DNA of 64,000 nt, from the NCBI GenBank assembly GCA_028532985.1, contig JANCIK010000004.1, positions 3,100,001 to 3,164,000 on the forward strand. The letters are read 5' to 3'. Of this stretch, positions 55,380 through 64,000 are shown in pieces; the stretch's first letter is position 1, and each line of letters begins with the position of its first letter. This stretch comes from Stropharia rugosoannulata (taxonomy: Eukaryota; Basidiomycota; Agaricomycetes; Agaricales; Strophariaceae). Both the position numbers and the translations under genes were made by a program. The notes under the pieces are model-generated. The model was not told the DNA's origin. It saw only the letters and a list, made by a program, of their open reading frames with translations, and did not search any database.

Positions 55380-57422
55380 TCACTCATCATCTTCATCCAT
55401 GTACATGTCCTCTCTGCCCTCCGCCGAGCTTGTGTAATATGACTCCTCTGTCCTGTCGTAAACATATTCCTGGTCTGAGTTGCCATTGTCAATGATAGAG
55501 CCATACAAATCATCGTCCTCTGGTGATACTAGATCAGCAAGAGGAACATAATCGTAGAAATTTCGAACTCGTGGAGGGGCGCAGGTAGACGAAGAACTCG
55601 GCCCAACATCAATGCCGACGCTGGATTCGCCGAGTGGTGTACCAGCAATGTCTACATCCATGGCTTCTTGAAGAGGCATTTGAGAAGCATGGATTAATGC
55701 TTCGCCGAATGACTTTCGCCGTGGACTGTCGGCTTTCGCCTGATCCCCATCGTTGTCTGCACTATGTTCCTGCTCTTCCTGCTCGTCTTCATGGGTTACA
55801 TACTCATTGTATGCACCAGGAGAGGGGCGATCCTCATCGTCGCTATCATCATGTTGGTCACTGTGAGGGAGGTGATCTTGATATGCAGTGGGTGATGCAC
55901 AGTTGCTGTCTTCAATGACTTCGTCGGCCTTATCATTGTCGCCAATGTATTCATCATACATGCCAGGAGAGGGACGATCATCATCGTCACTCTCACGAGT
56001 GAGGTACTCGTCATAGGCATCCGGCAAAGGGCGGTCGCCATCAGCAATGACTTCGTCTGTGTCCTCATCATGATGAAGGTATTCATCATATGCACCGGAA
56101 GACGGACGATCATTGTTGTCATCATAAATGATGTACTTATTGTACGCGCTCGGCGATGGTCGCTCTTTGTCAGCTTCTCGGGTGATGTACTGGTCATAGG
56201 TGCTTGGCGATGGGCGGTCCTCATCCTCTTCGTGCGTGATGTATTCATCATAGGCACTTGGCAATGGGCGGTCATTGTCATCTTCGTGGGTGATATATTC
56301 GTTGTAGGCACTCAGCGATGGCCGCTCATTATCTTCTTCGCGGGCGATATATTCATCATAGGCGCTCGGCGATGGGCGGTTGTCATCATCTTCCTGAGTA
56401 ATATATTCATCATAGGCGCTCGGCGAAGGGCAGTCACCATCGTCATTGAACTCGGATTCTGGTGGGGGTAATATTGGATCACCATGAAGAGATGTAGGGG
56501 ATGTAGGAATTTCAATGTCATCTTCTTCCGAATCTGTATTCAATTCACGAAAGTTGGGATCTCGGCGAAGGGTGGGGTCGAGATCAGGAATCAAAGTTTG
56601 ACTATTGGCTTTGGAAAATGTCGCAAGGCCGGAAGTGGATATTGATGCATAGGCTGACCATTCTTTGTCATAGCCTGAAGGGAGGGGATGATGGTAGTCT
56701 GAATGACTTCCCTCAGCGTTGAGTGCCGATGGCCGAAGTGACAGAATCTCGGCGCTCGTGAGAGAGTCAGTCCCAGGTCGGCTTAAAATTGCTTCTCGTA
56801 CTTCGCTGGCTGCTGCAACGTACCGAGTGGCGAGATTTGCGTCTGCATTTGATGATGCAACCATCCCATCAGCAAATTCTATTAGCTTTTCCATCCTGTC
56901 ATATGCTTGGTAGCATATGGCTTTAAGTTTGAGGCAATTGTTACAAGACTCATCTGAGAGTCGCACGTTCACCTGTTCCTTGTATCTCTCCGACCCTGCT
57001 GGAAAAGTGTTCTTCTTCATGTAGCGCCTCTGTGCTTCGAGAGTATCTCTGGCAACGTTCGGGGGCATTCTCGCTTTCCTGTGGACTTCCAAGCAACTTC
57101 TAATAATCATGTCGTCCAGAAACATATATATCATGTTGGCGCCCCTCCACCAGTTGTGTGCATATTCTGAAACAACTTTATACTCCTCCTTGGGGTCGAG
57201 CGCCGAAGGGTATAACACAATTATTTGAAGAAGATCTTCGCCGAAGGAAAAATCACTTCTTTCATCGAAGGAAAACTGATGCGCCAGTGATCGAGTGATA
57301 ATTGGCACCGGAATCCCCATACCCAAGCTAGACGCAAGGCCGATTTTGCACATGGAATATTTCTGTGTAACGTGATCTATATAGTTTTTCCAACGCCGAA
57401 AGATATTAACACACCACTTCAT
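55380..57422 (-). CDS. acidic tandem-repeat protein of unknown family
   Basis: Open frame of 680 codons from MKWCVNIFRRWKNYI (57422). The N-terminal ~300 aa are globular in texture (FSFGEDLLQIIVLYPSALD, AYDRMEKLIEFADGMVA). The centre is a row of about eleven ~20-24-aa units around DRPSPSAYDEYITHEED, strongly acidic with a regular Tyr pair. The C-terminus is acidic and ends DMYMDEDDE. No family recognised. A second frame at 57406-57606 (MAEVVHIYNPATEQ, then YLQEIIAYAESRF) ends over the start and is offset; it may be the real N-terminus joined by an unseen intron or a frame break. Located between the inverted 102-bp repeats and beside a 1.2-kb dispersed repeat, so it may be mobile-element cargo. 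Confidence 0.65.
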   Translation of the reverse strand: MKWCVNIFRRWKNYIDHVTQKYSMCKIGLASSLGMGIPVPIITRSLAHQFSFDERSDFSFGEDLLQIIVLYPSALDPKEEYKVVSEYAHNWWRGANMIYMFLDDMIIRSCLEVHRKARMPPNVARDTLEAQRRYMKKNTFPAGSERYKEQVNVRLSDESCNNCLKLKAICYQAYDRMEKLIEFADGMVASSNADANLATRYVAAASEVREAILSRPGTDSLTSAEILSLRPSALNAEGSHSDYHHPLPSGYDKEWSAYASISTSGLATFSKANSQTLIPDLDPTLRRDPNFRELNTDSEEDDIEIPTSPTSLHGDPILPPPESEFNDDGDCPSPSAYDEYITQEDDDNRPSPSAYDEYIAREEDNERPSLSAYNEYITHEDDNDRPLPSAYDEYITHEEDEDRPSPSTYDQYITREADKERPSPSAYNKYIIYDDNNDRPSSGAYDEYLHHDEDTDEVIADGDRPLPDAYDEYLTRESDDDDRPSPGMYDEYIGDNDKADEVIEDSNCASPTAYQDHLPHSDQHDDSDDEDRPSPGAYNEYVTHEDEQEEQEHSADNDGDQAKADSPRRKSFGEALIHASQMPLQEAMDVDIAGTPLGESSVGIDVGPSSSSTCAPPRVRNFYDYVPLADLVSPEDDDLYGSIIDNGNSDQEYVYDRTEESYYTSSAEGREDMYMDEDDE

Positions 57423-57653
57423 TACGCAAATAGCGCAACATTTGTTGTTTCTTCTCCTGTTGACCTTTGAAATTGGCTATAACAGGTATGATGGCACGAA
57501 AACGGGATTCAGCATAGGCTATGATTTCCTGCAAGTATCGGTGTTGAGGGTGCTCGGTCAGAGACTGCTCGGTCGCTGGGTTGTAAATATGAACGACTTC
57601 GGCCATTGTGCTGAGAGGGGGAAGTGATGGTAACAGGATAAGAAAGATAGCGA

Positions 57654-58867
57654 TGAGAGGTCTACTGCGTGGCTAGACTCGAAATCGCGAAACACAACAC
57701 ACACACACACACAGCGGAGCGAGATCCTATCCCTTAGATCGAGCGAACGCCCTCAACTAAATGGTAGTATAATCTATGCTCTGCTCTGGTTCCCGTTCTG
57801 GGCGTGCAATGCGCGCACCTCGTGTCCTCTAGTCTTTGTAATAGCAAGTAGTGCCTGCAAGTTCGTTTGTAAGGAGGGGTTTAATTCTAGTAAATCTCGG
57901 ATAGAGCCCAGTTGCTAGTGGCGTGCGCGAAGCAAAATGATAAATGAAATAAGTTGTTTTTAGCGAACGGCTTCGCTGCGCACACTTCCGGGTCCGGTGA
58001 CCTCGTACAATGCGCGGACTCTCCAAAGTCCAATAATCCAAGACTCTCCAAAGTCTTTCACCCGGCAGTGCAGTCTCACAGTCTAAACACTACAGTGCAA
58101 GTTTCCATACACGGTTGTACTGACTCCTCACTGAGCTCTCCAAATGACCCGGTGGTCAGAAGCTATCCAAAACTCCTATGATTCACAAACACTTCACAGT
58201 TAAAACCCTAACAAAAGCTAAACACAGCCCGCTGACGGCCTGGGACAGAACCCAGCACACAGATCTAGTGGGTAGACAATTGCTTAAATTACTATAGACA
58301 AAGATACAGGTTTATATGCGATGCGTGCTTGTGTACTAATGATACGGTAAAGTAAATACTAGCAACGTGCGGCCAAAGGTCCGCGCATCGCATCCGGGCT
58401 TCCCTTTAGTGTTCCAGCCCCTGGGCATCCGCTGTGCGCATGTCGTTCGCTCCCTCGGGCTTTTGCGCGTATTTTTGATGCGCGCCGCCACGGTCACATG
58501 ATGTGTGGACTTAGACAAATTCTGCCTTTGCGATGCGCGCACATGAGATGCACACACAGCCCTTCACACCGCCCTTGGTACTCGCTCAGCTGTACTCACA
58601 CCGCACTTGGCTGGTGCTTAACCGTTCTACACACACCTAATTGCTCGCACAGATGGCCAAGCTATGCACTTTTAAAAACTTGTACAGTTCGCTGCCCAAT
58701 CCTTCTCACAATAGGTGCGCGCAGGCGCTTGTAGTCATGATGCGCACTGATAGCTATAGACTATGAGTCAGGCCCAACTCTAGTCTCTCTGTGTTCTCCC
58801 GCGCGCAGCTATCCCACTAACGGACCTTCTGACTGTTTACACCCGTAGCCAAAAAGCAGCCCTGTCA
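57654..58867. repeat. dispersed 1.2-kb repeat, copy 2 (GCGCGCA-rich)
   Basis: 1214 bp starting TGAGAGGTCT and ending CCCTGTCA, so it has TG...CA ends. On the minus strand it is preceded by AGTGGGGGGGAGA, which looks like a polypurine tract, so it may be an LTR of a minus-strand retroelement; no matching second LTR in direct orientation was seen. Homologous to 45179-46470 but with GCGCGCA-type motifs in place of CCGCTGA. Confidence 0.7.
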
Positions 58868-59414
58868 TCTCCCCCCCACTAAAAATCTTGACTGTCCTCA
58901 GTCAATTCCAGATGCGCACCTCGCCTGCGTAGTAACCGTCTACTAGTTTCCCTGAAGCACCGTTCTGAGTCATCTCTCCATTTGGTTTCTTGATTTCCTC
59001 TTTGGCATCCCCACGGAGCCCTTCTCAGACTAAACGTCTTCAAGACGCCACTTGCGCGCTGATGCACGCACCGCCCCTTTACATTACTTGCTGACCTGTT
59101 GCCGATGATGGTCTCCCCATTACTATTCTCTGATCAGCCCTGAGTCATCGTCCTAGTCAGACCCTCCCTTTTCCTGTTTTGGGCCCTGCCGTGCCTTTCT
59201 TCTGCGGCTCGCTGTTCTAGTACATCGCCGGAAAGTTTATTTGACATGCGTTCCTTGCCGTCTGGCTTCTCCCCTGCTCCAGAATTTTCCTTCGCTATTC
59301 CTCCAAACTTATATAAACCTCCTTGGATCCTTTTCAGCCCATCTCTCCTATCATCCTTCGTCACCTCCTGCTGCTTTCCTCTCTTATCACACTGTGGCAT
59401 CTCATCGCGACTTC
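58868..59414. other. upstream region of the 603-aa gene
   Basis: Begins TCTCCCCCCCACTAAAAATCTTGACTGTCCTCAG, which resembles 61828-61870 upstream of the 142-aa gene (CTCCCCCCCACTATAAATTCAACTGTCCCCAG). The shared block may be a promoter element or an ancient repeat. No gene within. Confidence 0.5.
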
Positions 59415-61483
59415 ATGGCTTTCCACAAACGCAGCCTCAATCGCAAGCAGAAGACCGTCGTCCGCGAGGGCGAGATATCCGATCACTTCCACCGCCTCCG
59501 ACCGGTGCTCGCACGATACGATACGTTGGAGGATTTGAGTGCGCGCGACAGCTTATCTCCCGACGAAACTACTCAGTTCCACTCGGTGTGTGAACAATTC
59601 GGGTTCGCCCTCGAACAACACCTTCTTGCCTTCCCCATCGACGCGTCTTACCATGCGGGTACACGCGAACTCGTTCTTCTTCTTTCCTTGCTTGCTTTTG
59701 AGAATGATGACCCCGTGTTCGGTTGTGCATCCTCCGACCCCATGCAGTGCACCGTGTGGTATACCGAGTCCGACCTTGAGCCGGTAAGTAGTCATTTCTT
59801 TTGTGTTGCTGCGCTGCGCTCACTCTCTTCTAGCTACCATCTTATAAGCGCGCATTTCTCACCGCGTTCCCACCTTCTTGGTCCCCTGGAGGCGAGCCTG
59901 AGCCTCGCCTAGAGTATGCGCCGCTGGTGTCGACCAGCACCGATGTAGAGATGGGCGAGTCCACCGAGAGTGGAAGGATTATCGAAGTACCGCCCGTCCC
60001 TCCCTCCGAAGAGCGGCGCGCATCTCCTTCGCCAACCCTGCCTCCGCCTTCTCCCGACCCCATGCCCGTCGAGCCTCCTCCCGCCGTGCCTGCAAAACGC
60101 AAGCGTGCAGTGCCTTCTCCAACCCCGCCTCCTCCATCTCCAGACCCCGTATCCCCTCGCGTTGACGATTCCGCACCTGCTGCGCCCTCCAAGCGCAAGC
60201 GCGCCGCGCTCGTCCCTATTTCGACTTTGCCTGTCCCTCCAGTTCCCCTCGCCAAACGTCCGCGCAAAACCGCTGGTACTGGTACTTGGTTTCCTCTTTT
60301 ATCTTATCTGACACCTTTTAATTTTAATTTTATTTAGTGATTCAAGAGGCTGTAGCGGGGCCTTCCACCGTGCGCGCCTCTCCTCACATTCCCCAGGTGC
60401 GCGCATCGCGTACGAAAGTCATTCCCTTAGAGGCCATTCCCAGCGGCCTCGAAGAGCTGCCACGCCTGAAGGGCGTCGATTCTTCTAAGTCCCAATATCG
60501 CTCGACGTACCCTATCTACAATCTTCTTCCGGGAGTCTACCATGCATCCCTGGCATTGGCTGGCCAGCCTCTGCCCGACGCCATAAGCATGGCCCAACTC
60601 CCACCTGAAGAAGCGCTGCGCGAGGCGATTATAGTTTGTCTCTTCGTTTTCTCCTCTTTAGCTTTTTATTTATTTATTATTTCCTTCCTTAGCCCGGCTT
60701 TACGTGCTCCCTTTGCGGACGCCCCCAGGACGAGTCTTCCGACTCTCCTTCCCTCAAGCATCTCTGTATCCTTCGCGGTCCTGGCAGGAAGTGCGCAAGT
60801 TGCCGCGTAGGGGGTCAGGGCCCCTGCCTGCATACCATGACCGGCGCTGAGCTCGACAGTGCACTAGAAGGTACCTCTGGTTGGTACCGCACTTCTCCTC
60901 GTGGTGCGCGCATCTCCTTTGTTTTCTTTTCTTCTATTACTTATTCCTTTCTTTCTTTTCAGAATTACAGGCCTCTTTCGCCCGCCTTGACGCTTTCCGC
61001 CAGCAAGCGCGCGCCGCGGAGGAAACCCGTCGAGGCCTTCAGCGCCTCTACTTCGCCGAACTTATCCAGCTTGTGCAGCTCGCGCAGGCTATGGCCGTGA
61101 CTCTGCCGACCAACGTCATTATTGGCTCCCGCTTCACTGACTGCGAGACATTCGACGCCCTTCGATCTATGGACCTCGAACAGCTCTGCGCTTCCTATGA
61201 TGCGCTCTGCCAACCATTGGACTCCCACCCTTCAATCGATTCCCTGCCCTCCTCTTCTTTCTACTGTCCCGACCACCCGCGTCAAGATCCTTCTTCTTTT
61301 GTCCCTGCCCCCCAGCCTTCTAAGGCTTCCAAAGTCCCGAAATCGACGTCCAAAGGCAAGGGTAAAGGCAAAGGAAAAGGCAAGGCTCCCGTCCGCTCCT
61401 ACAAGTCCTCTCCCGTTGTTGTTAACGACTCGAGCCCTGAGGCCTCCGCTGAGGAAGAAGATGTCGTTAACATGGAGGCCTAA
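59415..61483 (+). CDS. uncharacterised 603-aa protein with Cys cluster
   Basis: Five exons, 59415-59783, 59834-60281, 60338-60633, 60693-60870 and 60963-61483, all in phase. The N-terminal domain (SDHFHRLRPVLARYDTLEDL, SVCEQFGFALEQHLLAF) is helical in texture. The middle has Pro/Ser repeats alternating with basic AKRKRA-type stretches, likely nuclear localisation signals. Exon 4 carries a Cys cluster, CSLCGRPQ... LCILRG... KCASCRVGGQGPCLH, two CX2C pairs plus further Cys/His, likely zinc-binding. Exon 5 has a long helix (RLDAFRQQARAAEETRRGLQ) and a C-terminal Lys/Gly KGKGKGKGKAP tail, then an acidic end. No family name recognised; a DNA- or RNA-linked nuclear role is a guess from the basic tracts and Cys cluster. 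Confidence 0.72.
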
Positions 61484-61889
61484 GTCTTGCTGCGGGGCGC
61501 GCACTTTGGCGCTTGTTTTCTCTTCTTATATCTCCCTTTCTTGTGCTCTCCCTTACTGTTCTATCTAGCATATGTAGAATAGCTTTTGTCTAGTATTAAT
61601 ATGCTTTGAAATTATTTATCTTTTTCCTCCTTCCTGTGTGATCCTAAGTGCTTTATTTTCTGTAATATTCCCTGAGCGAGTACAAGTGCGATGCGCGCAC
61701 ATGAAAGATGCGCCCTTGCTTGTATGTGCCTATCACCTTCTGCTCCTGTCCTGAGTTCCTGATCTCTCTGCCCTATCTCCATAAGCTCCTAGATTTATCC
61801 CTGCTTAGCTAGGTCATCTTGGCTAGGTCATCTCTCCCCCCCACTATAAATTCAACTGTCCCCAGTTGACAGTTTCTTTACTGCCTTCC
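61484..61889. other. intergenic, promoter of the 142-aa gene
   Basis: Includes GATGCGCGCACATG at about 61690, near-identical to a site at 58536, and the CTCCCCCCCACTATAAA block at 61833. No gene. Confidence 0.45.
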
Positions 61890-62370
61890 ATGGCTCTCCG
61901 ATATCAGCGCACCGCTGTCGCTCGCCAATTTACCGTGCTATTGAGGCAACTCGCCATTCATGCGGAGCTCGCAGAGGACTGCAACAGCGGGCCTTTTCAC
62001 TTTCCTCTACAGTCTGCTCAGTCCCTCGTGCGCACACTGGTAAAGTCCTTATGTTCATGCAAGCGCTTCCTCTGCTGACGTTTTCCTCCAGGATCGCATT
62101 ACACTGCCTTTGCGCTTTATCGATTTCAATTGCCAATTCCTGTCTTTAGTCATGACAATCGTGTTTTACGAAGGCCGCGCTCAGCGCAGATTCAGCGATG
62201 ATCATTTCGATGCGCGCATGCTCAGCAACGCCGCTCTTCACATTCTCGATCGGTACAGCCATCTTGGCATGCCTTTTCACAATCTCCCACCCTCGGAACC
62301 AACAGGGACCACCATTCTAGACGTAGATCCCGACGCTGCCCTTGTAGTAGATGATATTAGCTACGATTGA
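61890..62370 (+). CDS. uncharacterised 142-aa protein
   Basis: Two exons, 61890-62039 and 62092-62370, joined by a 52-nt intron (GTAAAG...CCTCCAG), in phase. The frame reads MALRYQRTAVARQFTVLLRQ at the start and ends VVDDISYD. It is helical in texture with no signal peptide, membrane span or known motif. The start ATG lies about 55 bp after the CCCCCCCACTATAAA block, whose TATAAA could serve as a TATA box. Family unknown. The adjoining downstream frame (62351-62704) is protein-like but unassigned. Confidence 0.5.
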
Positions 62371-63454
62371 GCCCGTGCGCGGCTCTGATGGATTGTTTAG
62401 TGCTATATATGATCCTTCAAATGAATGTCTTTTATCATTATGCCCTCCTTCGATACCGAAAGTAATCTCCTTCAACGCGCAAGCTGCTCTACCCAAGCGG
62501 GCGCTAGCTGATATTCCGCTTGATGACCATGAGTGCGTCTGCTGCATCTGCATAGGCGCCCTTCATTTTATTCTTGAGGCTGCAACTGAACCGCTGCTTC
62601 CCATGACCATCTGCCTAGACATGATGCGTCACGTTCAAGACCATGCAGTGCGCGCATGTCCCCCTTCTCCAGCCTTTTCGTGCGCGGCTCTGACATCCTT
62701 GTAGCGGGCTCTGGCACTGACCGAAGCTACCTGTCACTCGCCTCGCATCTCGCACTTGTGCGCTCAGCTTCACTATAGCGAGCTCGTCCTGCGCTTGTGT
62801 GGTACTACTGATGCTGAGCGCTACAGCACCCTCCCTCACTCTGAACACTTCCGACAACTCCACTATGCCGCCCAGGTCTTTTACCAGGAGGAATTCTTTC
62901 CTGTGGGTCTTTCTCCTCGTGCGCTGTGCTGACCCTGACCATCACTTCTTAGGATGTTTAATTCCCGGACTGACATTTTGCTGTCTTTCCATTGATAACT
63001 ATCTATAGTCATAGCTAGCATCTATTTCTTGGTACATGTGTCATGACCCTGTATTTGAAATAAGACTGTCGGGTAACATTGTTATGCATTTTCGGCTTCA
63101 ATCTCAAAGCGGACATCAATTTGCCAAACAGGGAAAGACCTGCATCTCTTTTGATGTGCGCACCCTTTTGTTGCGATGCGCGCACGATCCTCCCACCTCT
63201 TGTCGCTATATGGGCTCTTGTATTCAGGTCCCCTCCATCCCACTCAATCTCCGTGAATGTTACGTCAGACAGGTGTAGCCCTGTGCTATGACCCATCTGG
63301 ACCTTTTGTTGAGTCCCTCTTTTCTTAACTCCTTGGGCCTGCTGCTCAGTCACCAGCTGCGCGCAGCGCTGATCATCCCAGTGAATGCTATATAAGCGCT
63401 CGCTGTCTCTGTATGAGCGCATCGCATCTTATTCCTACTTTCTCAACCACCACT
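62371..63454. other. region without a confident gene
   Basis: An open frame at 62351-62704 contains a CVCCICIGALHFIL stretch and could be a separate gene or further exons of the 142-aa gene; no phase-consistent join was found. The remainder is intergenic, with TGCGCGCA at 62649, 63172 and 63360. Confidence 0.4.
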
Positions 63455-64000
63455 ATGGCTACTACTCATGCTCTTCTTTTCAACTTCACCAATGTCAAGC
63501 ATCAGCTCTCGCTGATCCAGGACATTCGTGGGTTGGCCTCTGCCACTCCTGCGAATTACACCGGCAGCCTGGAGCTGCTTGCTGTTGATTTGGTGCGCGC
63601 ATCGCGCGGTTCCCTTGTTGTATGTTACTGACTTCGTCTGGCACGATTGCAGAACCGCTGGCGCGATGTGCACGGCGGTATCACTCATGTTATAAACAAC
63701 AATGAGGCTATCGAGATACTCAATGAGACTCGAGCCATATATACGTCGCTCGAGGCTGACCACCACATTCGCTCCTTCTCCCCTGCCGCCAATGCATTTA
63801 TCAACTTGCATGAACAAGTCCTCAAGGCCAAGGCTGCCGCTTCTCGTCAGCGCACCCATACCCCTACTGGACCTGTGTGCTCATCTTTCCTTTCCTAACC
63901 CTTTCTACACTTAATCCCTTTTGGTGCGCGCAGCACAACGTTCGTGTTCTTACGCGTTCCGCAACTGCGGACCTTGAGACCGCCTCCGCGCCTGGAGGTA
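63455..64000 (+). CDS. uncharacterised protein, 3' partial at window end
   Basis: Exon 1 from ATG 63455 (MATTHALLFNFTNVKHQLSL) to about 63592, intron GTGCGCGCATCG...TTGCAG, exon 2 (NRWRDVHGGITHVINNNEAI to HTPTGP), intron GTGTGC...GTGCGCGCAG, then exon 3 running off the window. Both introns have the TGCGCGCA palindrome overlapping or next to a splice site. Helical texture, family unknown. It may be homologous in style to the two upstream genes but no shared motif was seen. Confidence 0.5.

Noticed and set aside
54896..58867. Classical TIR transposon bounded by the 102-bp inverted repeats
   Set aside because: No target duplication and no transposase; one repeat copy is simply the end of a 1.2-kb dispersed repeat.
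1..64000. CRISPR arrays, bacterial operons, rRNA or tRNA genes
   Set aside because: No regularly spaced repeats, no ribosome-binding sites and no cloverleaf with A/B boxes were found; the sequence is eukaryotic with introns.

Overview
The window is nuclear DNA of a filamentous basidiomycete, most likely an Agaricomycete. Introns are short (about 50-65 nt, GT..AG). The gene families are basidiomycete ones: Plavaka transposase, DUF6698, DUF6532, MYND proteins, F-box proteins, TPR-CHAT proteins and a chromodomain Ty3 element. All exon structures below were worked out by hand from splice sites and reading frames.

Positions 1-18413 are gene-dense host sequence: the 3' part of a UDP/sterol glycosyltransferase gene, a HOS2/HDAC3-type histone deacetylase, a PER1 GPI-lipid remodelling gene, two tandem secreted WSC-domain genes sharing a 7-nt microexon, an F-box gene, a MYND zinc-finger gene, a membrane-anchored histidine acid phosphatase and a glyoxalase-like gene.

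From 18187 to about 50200 the window is a single minus-strand TPR-CHAT gene (caspase-like fold) blown apart by insertions. Insertion 1 (18414-40951, 22.5 kb) has 11-bp terminal inverted repeats and a 2-bp target duplication; deleting it joins the two halves of the CHAT domain in frame. It carries an intact 1283-aa Plavaka transposase gene plus passenger genes: a PD-(D/E)XK-like protein, a DUF6698 protein, a 205-aa unknown, a RING-finger gene and a small ORF that a 6.2-kb Ty3 chromovirus with apparently identical LTRs has split. Insertion 2 (42969-48789, 5.8 kb) has terminal repeats and a 7-bp target duplication and again restores the frame when removed. It holds a decayed tyrosine recombinase, a pogo/Tigger remnant, a motif-rich dispersed repeat and a foldback unit with 701-bp arms. 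A 171-bp hairpin also sits in the gene at a possible intron.

From 50200 to 58900 are small mobile-element remnants (a Tc1 miniature element, a solo LTR), a DUF6532 gene and an acidic tandem-repeat protein beside a 1.2-kb dispersed repeat. From 59400 to the end are three uncharacterised genes in sequence strikingly rich in the palindrome TGCGCGCA.

The main result is the 22.5-kb element: apparently a large, recently moved, cargo-bearing Plavaka-type DNA transposon caught splitting a TPR-CHAT gene.
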